Assembly: GCA_000934455.1 (NCBI GenBank)
Contig: KN885498.1
Coordinates: 64,784-128,783 of the forward strand
DNA: 64,000 nt
Direction: 5' to 3'
DNA from: Apostichopus parvimensis
Lineage: Eukaryota; Echinodermata; Holothuroidea; Aspidochirotida; Stichopodidae
Shown here: one piece after another, positions 23,201-34,410 of the stretch
Numbering within the stretch: position 1 is the first letter of the stretch
How the letters are laid out: each line of letters begins with the position of its first letter
Notes under the pieces: generated by a model
Told to the model about the DNA's origin: nothing
The model's input: the letters and a program-made list of their open reading frames with translations, nothing else
The model's database searches: none
Translations under genes and position numbers: made by a program

Positions 23201-26200
23201 AAGTGCTTGCCGGGATCAGTAGCTGATGTTGGTAAGTTTCCTTATGACTTACCCTTTTCTTGGAAATGATCGTGTTCTCCCATGTTAAGACTGTGGTCAC
23301 TGCATATTCATGATTGAGTATATACATGACCTCTGGCCAGCAATCTTTTGCTTTGGCAGTTAAGCTAACTTGTGGTTAAAATGTTACCTTCAGCTGCATA
23401 TTACTTTATATGTTCAGGCTTGTCTTTACACTCAGCAAGCATTGATGTACCATTCTTGTTCCTCATGTCCATCAAAAATCTACCTTTAGACTGCACTCCA
23501 ATTACCCAGCATGCATCTACCTCTAGATTGCTCCTATTACCCAGCATTGATGTACCGTTAGATTGTTCTAATTAACCAACAAACATCTACCTTTAGACTG
23601 CTCCTATTACCCAAGCATTGATTGCTCCTATTACCCAGCATTGATGTACCTTAAGATTGCTCCTATTACCCAGAATACATCTACCTTCAGACTGCTGTTA
23701 TTACCCAGCATGCTTGCACCTTCAGATTGTTCTAATTAACCAACAAACATCTACCTTTAGATTGCTCCTATTACCCAAGCATGCATCTACCTCTAGATTG
23801 CTCCTATTACCCAGCATTGATGTACCTTAAGATTGCTCCTATTACCCAGAATACATCTACCTTCAGACTGCTGTTATTACCCAGCATGCATGTACTTTCA
23901 GACTGTTCTAATTAACCAACAAACATCTACCTTTAGACTGCTCCTATTACCCAGCAAACATGTATTACATATATATTCCTCCCTAGGTGATCCCTCGTGT
24001 GAATGCTGCAGTGAACCAGGGTTTTGTGAAACAACAACAGATTGTAAGGCTTGTGGTAAGGGAACCTACCAACCTGATGGTGGGGCCACTCACTGTGTAG
24101 CATGTCCAGCAGGAACTGAAGGGAAGTAAGTAGTGAATACGACTGATGTCATTCAGGCTGAAAGTCTTTGTAGCTCTCTCAGTTTTGTCTCAGAACCTTT
24201 TTATAGAAATTAGGGATCGTCTTTTAAGAATTTTGGGTAGGGGATCATCTGTTACATATATGTGTAGGTACGTGATCTATAACTGCACCCCTCTCTTACC
24301 AGTCTCAACTCTGCCATTGTACCTTCATGTGATATAAGTGTAAGTGAGGGATCATCAGTTACACGAGTCTAGGTAAGGGATCATGGATCCGTTACAATTG
24401 TGGGTAAGGGATCATGGATCCGTTACAATTGTAGGTAAGGGATCATTTGTTACAATTGTAGGTAAGGGATAATACAATTTTTTGTAATTTGTTTTCATAT
24501 CGATGATAAATTGATATTTTCCTATCAAATTTAGGTCATAATTGATAGCCTATGGTCCATCCGATAGCCATTTTGAATCAGATAATGGTTAAACATAGAT
24601 CAATTGATAAATATGTCGTTCCTCAGTCCTTTGGTAATATTTCCATATTAAACAAGTTTAACATCGACATCAATAGCCCTGAGCCAGTTGGATCTTATCA
24701 CTAAATTATCGTTATTGTAATGTTTATTTGGTAACAGAGAGGAAGGAAGCACATCCTGCAAGGGTTGTTCCATAGGTCATTACAACAACCACACAGGCTC
24801 GACTGAATGTAAAGAGTGCATAGCCGGGACGTTTTCAAACAGCACCAATTCAACATACTGCCGCCAGTGTCCTCTTGGGTTCAACCAGTCAGAGCCAGGA
24901 CGAGACAAGTGCCTTCCTTGCCAACCAGGTTACCATGCCAACGTGACAGGAACGACCAACTGTAAGATTTGTGAACCAGGTTCTTTCAGCAGTCAGGATG
25001 GGACAGTTAATTGTACCCTTTGCGAGAAGGGGTGGTACCAGCCAAAGAAGGGGCAAGGGAATTGCCTAGAGTGCTTAGAAGGAAATTTTTCAAGGTGCGT
25101 TAAGGACTCTTTGGTTCTTAAGGAATTTGGAACACTCATTTAGTTACACAATTATAGTAGAAATTGGTATCAGGGGGAAAGGAAAGAACTGCTTTGTTGA
25201 AAAAAGTGATTGAAAAGTAGGTATAGTTTTCCAATATATGCATCCCATACTTTCGTTCAAGATAGGGAGAAATAAGGTGACATAGATAGCACATGATCTG
25301 AATCATAATCTTACCAACAATTATGGATAATGCCAGCAAATTCAGGAAAGAAAAAGTTGGCCCTTTCAAAGCTTAAGCGCTGATAATATTGTGGAATGAT
25401 ATGGAAACATCTTCTTTTTATAAATTGGAAAGCATTTCAGTTATGAGGGTAATGAGCCAAAACAAGGGTTGCCATAATTATGTGTTGATTAATCTTGTTT
25501 GTTTTGTACCATTGCAAAGAATTGTTTAAAGAATACTAAAGAGCTCTGCAAAGACTGATAAGAGGGGAGTGTGTGTGGTTCTAAGGGGGGGGGGGGGGCA
25601 CAGTGAAGGAGCTATCTATGTGAAAACAAAATAAGTTGTAAGTATCTCAACATTCATGATTTTTCCAAACAATTCCAATGCTAACACTGACATGACATGT
25701 AATGGTATGCATGTTGTCAAGCAATGCAGAGCATGCCACACACCATCACAACATTTACTACTACCAGCATATTGTGTTATTCCTTTGAAATTGTTCCCAT
25801 CTGTTAGGAAATTAATTGACATTGTGTAGAATTTATGTATATATTTGTATATAATTTCCATTGTGCATTATCATTTTGACTCCATTATGTTGTAAACACC
25901 ACTCTCATACATGTGCTTTATACTCATAGTTTGAAATACAGTCTTCTCCATAATACAAACTAAACGTTGGTCATTCTCACTGCGTGAACAATTTCACTAG
26001 AACCATCGTCTAGTTTTATGTGGGATTTATTAAATTATTTCCCTGTTCGTCTCTTTTCTCATTTCCAGTCAACAAGGTTCTACACAGTGTGAACAATGCC
26101 AACCTGGTTACTATAGCAATACAAATGGCAGCTCATCGTGCACTCCTTGCGAGGCAGGTAAGGTCAGCCCCTGATTGGTTGAATTACACCCGTGATTTCA

Positions 26201-29200
26201 CCTGCCCGTCATGATGATCAGTTCGTCTACAACATGGGTGATCGATTTCCTCAATTTTTGAAGTCCATTGTTTTTAAACTGGTGGCAGTTTTGCAAATTT
26301 ACCACAATATTGCTAGTCAGTGTACATGCTTAATAACACGTGCTGTGTCTTCAAACACATTTCCCTCAAACTAGGTGAAATCTTCTGCAATATTCTTGAT
26401 ATATTTGAGCATGGGGATCCTTCAAGGCTGTAGGTTGAGCACCTATACCAACCTACCATACACGTTGCTCAATAATTAAGGTTAAGTGACATTTTGAGTC
26501 TATCCCACCTTTTCTTCCAGCCAATGTTTTTTCTCTGGCCTTCATAAGTCATATGACATTAAATGAAGACCTCTCGTTCTATGACATCTACTCAGCCGTG
26601 TCCTGTTTTCTTTCCTTCAGGTACGAAGTCAATAACAAGTGAATCGACTTCCTGTGATCCGTGTCACCAGGGAACCTTCAGTGACCAGGGTCAAAGTTAC
26701 TGCACCCTGTGTGATCTGGGGACACACTGCGATCATGAACAATGTGAAAGGTATGTTTCCTGCTAGTTAAGCGTCCACTTAAACATAATTTATTCATGGG
26801 GGGGGGGGCTGGCAATAACTTTTGAAGGCTTTGAACATTCCTTTATACAGAACTATGACTCCTGTGTGCAAAATCTGCTATGCATATTTGCACTTGTGTA
26901 GCGATTTGCCCATTTTGCACACCTTTTATGCAAGGCAACACCAATCAATTATGCCGGGGGCGGGGGGGGGGGGGAGGGGGGTGCAAGCTGGATGATATCA
27001 GACATTTTTTAATCTGGAGTTAAAGATTGTGAAGGAAAAGGAAGAGTTAAAGGAAAGACACTTGAAAAAAAAACCAAATTACAGCACTTCTTACTTAATG
27101 GATTTTAAAGCCGAGTGTTCCATTCAACATCTTGACATAGATGGGACAGAGATGATTATGTTGTGTAACATTCCTATCAAACTAAAATGGAAGATGTTAT
27201 TCGATTTGAAACATTATCAAAGATTAGATCGAAGAGGATGACATTTTGTACAATGTGTGATGTCGTAGTGTCCCCAAAGTGGTAAAAGAAAGAACTTGCA
27301 TTTGATTAGCAGCGGTGGAAGCTGAAAGAGTTGTCAGTGACAAGCAGGTCTGTGTAGGAGATGCAGCAGCAAAAAAGAAGTTGATTGTAGTGTTATCATT
27401 TTGTTAAGGTAAACACATGTACTTGCAATCTAAAGGATTGCAGGTTCGAGTCCTGGCGATATCATTACATTGCATCTTTGGGAGAGCCCACTAAATCTCA
27501 TGTTTCTCTCTAGGTGCATGAATGAGGGCCTGCTAGAGGGGAAGGGGGGAGACTTGTAAATAACAGTCAAGAGAAACCTCCAACTTAATTTGGTTTACTA
27601 CATGGGTTGTATTACGACAACACTAAGTGATACCCTAGACAACCCCCATCCCCACCATCTGAAAACTCAACATTTGATAAAGCTTTAGTGACTATGTACT
27701 ATGGATAGAACTCTCTTGAGTAGAATTTCCTCTCATGATTTAAACCCTTTTCCATTTTCGCAGCTGTTCTCCATGTCCATCTGGTCAGGAGACCAGGATT
27801 CTAGGCGCAGTAAACTGCACACTCTGCAGTCCAGGTTGGGTCAAAGACGGGGACACCGATGATCTGTGTAAGCCGTGCGGTCTGGGTTGGTACCAACTGA
27901 AAGCTGGTCAGAGTCACTGCATTGAATGTTCAGAGGGATACTACTGTCCGGTGAGTGGACTTAATGAATCGGCCATTATTAAAAGGGTGGTCCAGATGAC
28001 AATTTTAATTTTGACCGATGAAGAAAAGAGGATTATGTTCCGGGTGAAATTGAAACGTTTTGAGGGCAAAACTGTATGTGAAGCAAACAGGTGTGATGTC
28101 ACTGAAGCACAAATACAATTCTTTTTTAATTTTTTTAAAAATATTTTTCCTGTAAAATTTACATCCACTTTCCTACTTTAAGATCGGGATGTATATATAA
28201 CATATGTGAGCTTGACATCTCCTTCGACAAAATTGGACTCCTATCTTTCAATGTTCAAAACAATCAAATGAAAAATAAAGCCAAAAACAGTCAATATTTT
28301 GCTGCCAGTTAGTGTGCAGTCATATTTCTCTAGTGTTGCATAAAGAGATTTGTAATCCATTGCACTAACTGTTGGTGATTCTATACTCGGTAGTGTGAAA
28401 GAAAACTTTAAAGATAAGCTATGAACTTTGACTTGGGTGTTGTGTGTTTGTTTGTTTGTTTGTCTTTAATCAAGATCTGATTGTGTAATTAGAGATATAT
28501 TTCTTTGTTTAATCCCTCCAGTGCACAGTCTGTGGTCCAAGGCCATGCCCAGCCGATGCTTCGTGTCCAAAGGGCAGTGTGCAACCTATATATGCTACAT
28601 GCCCAAAGTTATTTATCAAACAAGAGAATGGGGTAAGTTAGGAAATCAGTTGGTAATCCCAACAGCAAGCTAAAGTTCTCAGAGCCCTAACATGTGTGTT
28701 GAACTAGAGAGACATAATCATCAAGCAAGCCTACAGAGGTTCTGCAGTTGTCATCCAGGATCGACAGGATTACATCAAGGAAGCCATGCGTCATCTCTCC
28801 AACAGCGATATTTACACTCTATTTGATTCTGATCCCACAGATATTTTCTCCCAGCAGATAAAACAGACCATCACTGATATGTACCAGCGGAACCAGATCT
28901 CTAAGAAGGCTGTTTCTTTCCTTTCTCCCACAGACTGTAAGGCAGCCAGGTTTCATCTTCTGCCCAAAATTTACAAGCCTGGTAACCCTGGTAGGCCTAT
29001 CATCTCAGGCAATGGGTCCTCCACCGAGAAGATATCCTTGTTAGTGCATCACTTCATCAAACCTCATATTCCTCAGATTAATTCTTACATCCATGACACT
29101 CCAGATTTCCTCAGGAAACTTGAAGATATTAAGAACCGAATCCCCAGTACAGCCTTCATCGGTACTTTTGACGTCACTTCTCTTTACACTAACATCCCTC

Positions 29201-32200
29201 ATGCTGAAGGTATCGCAGCCATGTGTGCAGCCCTGTCTAAGAAGGTCCACCTTTTTCCACCCATCTCTGACATCAAACGTCTCATGCAACAGGTTCTCTC
29301 CAAAACAACTTCACGTTCATGGACAAGCATTACCTTCAAAGACATGGGACTGCCATGGGTACCAGGATGGCTCCTTCCTTTGCTTGCCTGTTTATGTCTA
29401 GCCTTGAAGAACGCATGCTCAGTACAGCTCCCTGCTGCCCTCTTATCTGGTGGCGCTACATTGATGACATCTTCTTGGTTTGGACTAGTGATGAGGATAG
29501 CCTGCTCACCTTCATCAATCAATCAATTCCTTCCACAGCACCATCAAATTCACCTCTGATTACTCTCACCAACAGGTTAACTTTCTCGATGTGACTGTTC
29601 GCAAGGAACACGGTTCTCTCTACAGACTTATACACCAAGCCCACAGACACACACCAGTATTCCATTCTTCTAGCTGCCATCCCCGTCACTGCAAATCTGG
29701 AATTGCCTACAGTCAAGCACTTCGTCTTTGTCGCATTTGCTCTAACAATTCCTCTTTCATTCGTCATACAGATGCTTAGGAAAAACACCTTACTGCCAGG
29801 CGCCATAGTGCCAGAAGGGTAGTGTTTACGGCATCCAGTATGTTGGCAAAACCAAAACCACCCTCAAGAAGCTATTCTATGGTCACAGATCCACAGTCAA
29901 CACCATAAAGACTGAGACCCCAGTTGGAGAATACTTTAACCTTCCCAACCATACCATTAATGACATGTCCCTACAGGGGATTGAATCCTTAGGTAGCAGC
30001 CCTGACCTAGTACGAATCAGCAGAGAGAGACTGTGGGTGCAACGCCTTCGCACCATTCAACCTCAGGGGCTCAACATTCAGGAAGGACATGACTGACTTT
30101 CTTCTCTCTCCCTCCCCTCCATCCCCCCTTGTCCCTCCTCCCACACTCCTCTTCTCATAGCTCTCTTCCACCCCTTTTCTCCACACCTTTCTGTCTTTGT
30201 CCTTCTCTAGTTTATTCCCTTCCCTTAATCCTCTCTTTGTCCCTCCACTGTTTATCTCCTACCTCTCCTCTTCCCCTGTTGGTTTTCTTTTTTTCTTCTC
30301 TCCATCCCTTGTCTACTAATCCCCTTACATCTATCTCTTTGTGTACACCATGCTCATTAACCTGTCTGTATTCTGTGCGTGTTTTTTATGTCCCTTCTGT
30401 TACTGTTACTTGTCATTTAGCCTTTGAAGAATATCTGCTAGGTTCGAAACATCAGGCCAACTTACTTTTACACATTCTATTACATAGACTCTCTAGTGGA
30501 TAAACAGTTTGCTAACAGTTTTATTTTATTTTGACTTTATAGATAATAATGTTTACTAATAATGTGTACACTATATTTTCAATGCCATTAATGGTATCCT
30601 ATAATTGACTTCACTCCTACCTTCCCTGTCTCCATTCTACATATGCACTCAAATCTAACAAACTTACAGAAGTTGAGACTTGAATTACTTGAGACTTTTC
30701 GAGACTTGGAATTCCTATTCCTATAAATATCACACACAGAAAACTTGACATGTATCAAATGGAAAACTGATCATGACAAAGACCAGACTTGTTCTGATGA
30801 TTAAATTTTGTGATATGAGGAGTTTTGGCAGTACACACAAACTGGAAAATCAGACCAAAACAGAGCAAGATAAAATGAGCTTTTATAACTGAATTTTGAA
30901 TTTAAGCCATGAGGGGATGAAGTGCCTACATTGGAAAAAAACCTTTTTTCAACCTTGAGACAGTCAATATCATTTACCCCTGGATGAGAAAGCACCTATG
31001 GCAGAAAAAAATCAGTAACCTTACAGGGGGGGGGGGGGGGGGGGGATTGAAATGTGAAGCAACTGGAAAACCAGAAAGATTGAATTTCATAGATGTCAAA
31101 TGTTGTTTACCAACAACAGAACTCTCGGGGCCTATAGTAGAAATTAAATTTTATAAGACAACATATTTACAGGTATTACATCTGCTACAGTTGCAAGGGT
31201 AGGTGACCGGAGTGTCAGCAGAAAGTGCTTGGAGTTGTAATGCCTTCACCGGGTGGTTCCGAAAGGTAGTTAAGGCGTTGGTAGGCTGTGATAGGCATCC
31301 TAGGGAATATAACTTTAGAGGTCAGGTCAGGAGTAAGAGCTTTGACATGTTTGTATGTGATCCGGCGAACGGGTTGTATAGATGGATAAAATGGTAGCAT
31401 GAGAGGGATGCCATCTGTACCGGTTGCAACATTAGAGGGTTCCAGAGTTGTGTCCCTTCTGATTATCCTTGACACATCGGTCGGCAGCTGGTATAATCGA
31501 TGTAGGATGAACAGGAGAATGGAAAAGGTTTATCTAAATTGAGTTGAATCCTGTTGGAAGTCACATTGTTGCTTGGAACAAATATGTTTAGCTCTTAATA
31601 GTTGTTATAAAATGAAATGGTGTTGTTTGCATGTAGGAGGGTGGGATTGATGAATACAAGAGGTAATTGTGTGAGTCTGTAGGTTTGAAATGAATGTTGG
31701 ACGAGATGGTGCGGTTGTCGATCAAAATTTCCATATCTTGGAAGGTCACCGAGGAAGTGGAGGTGGTGTGCTTGAATTTCAAGCAGGGATGGAAGTCATT
31801 AACGTAGGGAACGATGGAATAAAGTTGTTGAACTTTCGAAAAGCTGAAGCTCCGACGATGTCATCTATAATGTAACGGTTATATAGGATGGGGGTGTTGC
31901 CATGGAAACTTGGAGAGTTAAAAAGACATGTCCTTGGAATAATCCCATTACTAGGCAAGCTATCAACTGCCCCCATCTTAGTGCCCATCGCTACACCTTT
32001 TTTACTAAATCTGTTACTCAAATGGAAGGCATTGGTGGTAAGAAGGCTTAGAAGGGTTGTCGTGGTTACAGTGGGATTTGTGCATTTATCGAGGAGGTAA
32101 TGGCGTAGCGGGTTATGAGCGAGATGTGGAATTGAAATGTACAAGCTGCTAACATCCATGATGAAAAGAAAATGATTGGTGGTGTCACTGGGAAGAGCAA

Positions 32201-32621
32201 CTCTGTAATAAATTGTAGGAAGTGTGGCGTGTCCTGAACGGAGAAGGGTAAAGGTTTGAACATTTGGATTTAGTATTGCGTCCAAGTATTCCGAAATGAT
32301 ATATCTGTAAGGCAGCTCTGCGAGGAGAATGCACATGGCAGAGTATTTGTATCAAGAGATTGTAACTCGCGTTACAAGGTCTGTTTGTAAAAATATCCCA
32401 TTCCTTGTTCCGTCATCCCTAAACAATCTGTGGTCTTTTCTCTCCCCCTATAGGCTTGCATCCCCACGGTCTGGTTCTACGTAGCAGTGACTGGGGTGGT
32501 GGTTCTGTTGTCTGCTCTGGCTGCGGCATTTATATTCAGAAGGAAACAAAGGACCAATGTCTATTCGGCAGACCTGACCCCCCTGAGGAGGGAGGGTCAG
32601 CCCGTCTACCAGGGTCTGTGA
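20194..32621 (+). CDS. Type I membrane protein with ephrin-receptor-like cysteine-rich repeats (9 exons)
   Basis: Coding exons are 20194-20248, 23067-23231, 23987-24125, 24738-25094, 26069-26157, 26621-26750, 27764-27950, 28522-28632 and 32454-32621. They total 1,401 bases with every intron phase matching (1,1,2,2,1,2,0,0), giving 466 residues. Residues 1 to about 26 form a signal peptide. Residues 74-411 hold about 17 C-x2-C units with the G-x-[YF] spacing of GCC2/GCC3 (ephrin-receptor-like) repeats and many N-x-[ST] sites. Residues about 417-439 form one membrane helix, followed by RRK and a 27-residue tail ending in YQGL, a Tyr-x-x-hydrophobic sorting motif. The protein is probably a surface receptor or adhesion protein. 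There is no kinase or death domain and I cannot name an ortholog. TNFR-type repeats are a less likely reading of the same cysteines. Confidence 0.82.
20249..23066 (+). other. First intron of the cysteine-rich membrane protein
   Basis: This is 2.8 kb of AT-rich sequence with no exon I can support. Several short tacagta/tactgta words occur around 22,440-22,510. Confidence 0.5.
23067..23231 (+). CDS. N-terminal ectodomain exon
   Basis: The exon is 165 bases, open throughout, phase 1 to 1, with acceptor catttcag and donor gtaagt. It completes the signal peptide and encodes a stretch with four cysteines near its end (NCTG ... SCTHKCLPG). I do not recognise a domain. Confidence 0.78.
23480..23965 (+). 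repeat. 35-base minisatellite with higher-order units
   Basis: About 14 imperfect units of roughly 35 bases, around gattgctcctattaccca plus a variable half. A distinctive unit (gttctaattaaccaac) recurs at about 23,564, 23,729 and 23,905, giving a higher-order period near 165-175 bases. The array runs almost into the acceptor of the exon at 23,987. Confidence 0.85.
23987..24125 (+). CDS. Cysteine-rich repeat exon 1
   Basis: Acceptor tccctag enters in phase 1 and donor gtaagt leaves in phase 2. The exon encodes CECC, DCKACGKGTYQ and HCVACPAGT, the first ephrin-receptor-like units. A 35-base minisatellite ends about 20 bases before it. Confidence 0.84.
24340..24475 (+). repeat. Short tandem repeat, about 35 bases, four units
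   Basis: The phrase ggtaagggatcatggatccg followed by ttacaattg recurs with small changes inside the intron before the exon at 24,738. Confidence 0.75.
24738..25094 (+). CDS. Cysteine-rich repeat exon 2 (largest)
   Basis: The exon is 357 bases, phase 2 to 2, with acceptor ggtaacag and donor gtgcgt. It encodes seven C-x2-C units (CKGC, CKEC, CRQC, CLPC, CKIC, CTLC, CLEC), each followed by the G-x-[YFW] turn, with several N-glycosylation motifs. Confidence 0.88.
26069..26157 (+). CDS. Cysteine-rich repeat exon 3
   Basis: The exon is 89 bases, phase 2 to 1, with acceptor atttccag and donor gtaagg. It encodes CEQCQPGYY and CTPCEAG, continuing the repeat register. Confidence 0.86.
26621..26750 (+). 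CDS. Cysteine-rich repeat exon 4
   Basis: The exon is 130 bases, phase 1 to 2, with acceptor ccttcag and donor gtatgt. It encodes CDPCHQGTF and CTLCDLGTHC, then CER. Confidence 0.86.
27420..27640 (+). mobile_element. tRNA-derived SINE, decayed copy
   Basis: It has a Pol III box B-like ggttcgagtcc. The surrounding text (ctaaaggattgcag before, catctttgggagagcccac after) matches, with changes, the better copy at about 11,540-11,890. Both lie in the + orientation. Confidence 0.6.
27764..27950 (+). CDS. Cysteine-rich repeat exon 5
   Basis: The exon is 187 bases, phase 2 to 0, with acceptor ttcgcag and donor gtgagt. It encodes CSPC, CTLCSPGW, CKPCGLGWY and CIECSEGYYC, the last regular units. Confidence 0.87.
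28522..28632 (+). CDS. Juxtamembrane ectodomain exon
   Basis: The exon is 111 bases, phase 0 to 0, with acceptor cctccag and donor gtaagt. It encodes CTVCGPRPC and two further cysteines before a cysteine-poor stalk. Confidence 0.85.
28690..30510 (+). mobile_element. Penelope-like element, 5'-truncated and decayed
   Basis: This is a retroelement with a Penelope-type reverse transcriptase and a GIY-YIG endonuclease. Visible RT blocks are LLPKIYKPGNPGRPIISGNG, FDVTSLYTNIPH, a GTAMGTRMAPSFA block and RYIDDIF. The endonuclease block around 29,830-29,900 reads VGKTKTTLKK after a Y-G-x-Q-Y start, and coding similarity ends near 30,092. A C/T-rich 3' region follows to about 30,510. The frame is broken in a few places, so no intact protein remains. 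It lies in the last intron of the cysteine-rich membrane protein gene, in the same orientation. Confidence 0.85.
31205..32390 (-). mobile_element. Second Penelope-like element fragment, different subfamily
   Basis: On the minus strand the RT blocks FLFIMDVSSLYISIPH, KKGVAMGTKMG and RYIIDDIVGAS appear in order, followed by a FQDMEILIDN...HFKPTDSHNYL block and the downstream region around 31,215-31,475 typical of Penelope-like ORFs (FYPSIQPVRRI). It is broken and incomplete. Residues differ too much from the neighbouring element for it to be the same subfamily. Confidence 0.78.
32454..32621 (+). CDS. Transmembrane and cytoplasmic tail exon
   Basis: Acceptor ccctatag enters in phase 0. The exon encodes a hydrophobic helix (VWFYVAVTGVVVLLSALAAA), stop-transfer RRKQR and a short tail ending VYQGL, then TGA. 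AATAAA at 32,689-32,694 is a good poly(A) signal 68 bases after the stop. Confidence 0.88.
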   Translation, partial: ACIPTVWFYVAVTGVVVLLSALAAAFIFRRKQRTNVYSADLTPLRREGQPVYQGL

Positions 32622-32688
32622 GGGGGAGAAGTTGCGTACTCTGATTTTTTAATACTTTTTCAAAATGTTTTGAAGGTCAACTGTTGTG

Positions 32689-32694
32689 AATAAA
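32689..32694 (+). terminator. Poly(A) signal of the cysteine-rich membrane protein
   Basis: A canonical AATAAA lies 68 bases beyond the stop codon, with T-rich sequence downstream. Confidence 0.65.
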
Positions 32695-34348
32695 AAGGAT
32701 GTATATTCCAAAATTTATATAATATATTTTTTACTAAATGTTCCTAAGAAAAATTTTCCTCAGGATGCTATCCAAATTTAAGAAAATTGATTGACATCAA
32801 AAAAGGTTCCTTCTAGCGCCTGGAATGATAGTAATTTGTTCTTGTTAGTAATGTAAGAAGCCAATGTTTGTTCCCTGTATTCAATCACAATTGATTCTAT
32901 TTGCCAAACAATTTTTAATTTGCATCTTAAAAAGTGTTAATCTGGGTCTTTCTTTGCAATATTTTGTCAGTAAATTACAAGTGATGTGAACTGTGGGTAT
33001 GCATCCAGTCTTTGAAAAGCTGATGGACTCATGTTCAGTCAAAGAGAGAATTGTGGCTCTAGATCCAGTCTTTATGAGATGCAGGACTCATATCTCTAGT
33101 CTCAGAGAGAGAGGATGGGCAAATAAAAGGGTCTGGGGGGGGGGGGGGAGTGATAGGTTACCTCTCTGCTGTCAGAGAAAATGTAGGTATTTGGTCTTGA
33201 AAGCTTGCACAGTGTTGTCTAGGAGATTCATTCCAACCACAGAGGCACTAGTCAAAGCTTACAGCTCATAGAAAATTTGTAAGAATCTAATACTGACACA
33301 TTTGTTAAAATAATAAAATGGAAAATAATAAAACACATTAACTATCACTGCCTGACCATCCAAAGGGTCTTGCATTTTACATTGATAAATTCTACTATAG
33401 TTTATTTATTAGCAACATAAACAGCTCTACTAGTGAAAATAGCTGCCAGGTCTTTAAGCTTTAAGAAGTGTTTTTCCACCACAGGGTAAGTAATACTAAG
33501 TGATGTATTTTCATGTTGCTGTCAATGTAGGTGTTGGTTTATTAAATCATAGTGATCTGATATCGTTTTCCTCTTGTTACCAAATAATTAGTTTCAGAGT
33601 AGTTCTCACAGATGAATTACAGCCATCATTCCAATATTTCTGATGTACCTTCTGCTGACAACACCTACAAGGCTAAATAATTATTTTCCTTCCCAAAAGT
33701 TTTGTTCAATTTTGTACCATCATGTCTCCCTAAAGATTTCACTTTACTGAAAAATTATCAGTAAATCATATAAAAAAAAATGCAAATCTTTTTGATCCTA
33801 TGTGTTAAGTCTTGCCTAAGTTACTGCTGTCTTCAATGTTCTGGTTCACAGTATGATTCATGCCAGGTGTGAAGAATAAAAGGTTTCGCAAACAGTACTA
33901 ATGCATGCTATGTAATTGAACATTTTTACTACTTTTAGCTGTGAATAATGATGATATGAATGAGATTTTCCTAAGATTATCTACAAATATTTCTCTTATA
34001 ATTCCTACTCTTCCTTTGTATTATTTGCATTTCTTGAAATTTGTTATCATGCTTTCAATTAATTAACTTAAAATTGACTTTACCACAAAATATATACAAT
34101 TTAATATAAAAAAATTGGTCTTTCTTAATGAATCTAGATTTCTGTCGTCTACTTAAAAATTCCTTTTGTATGTTGGGTTTTGTTATTTAACAAGTATTTA
34201 CCTTTCATGCAGTACCATGGAATCATTCCCATGGAGTTATTTTTAAAATTTGTCGGTTTTGTGATTATCATAAGAAATTGTAACATATGCATGTGCATTT
34301 AATCATTAATTTATCTTTTTAGAAGTTAGGAGGACGAGGAGAGAGAAA

Positions 34349-34410
34349 CATCTAATTAAAGCCTCGTTACATCTAATTAAAGCCTTGTTACATCTAATTA
34401 AAGCCTCATT
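34349..34410 (+). repeat. 22-base triplicate
   Basis: Three units of acatctaattaaagcctcgtt with single changes. Confidence 0.9.

Noticed and set aside
30129-30503. 124-residue plus-strand open frame rich in Ser, Leu and Pro
   Set aside because: It is the pyrimidine-rich 3' region of the Penelope-like element, not a gene.
20194-32621. FGFR-like identity for the membrane protein beside LETM1, expected from vertebrate synteny
   Set aside because: The ectodomain has CxxC repeats rather than Ig domains, and the 27-residue tail has no kinase.
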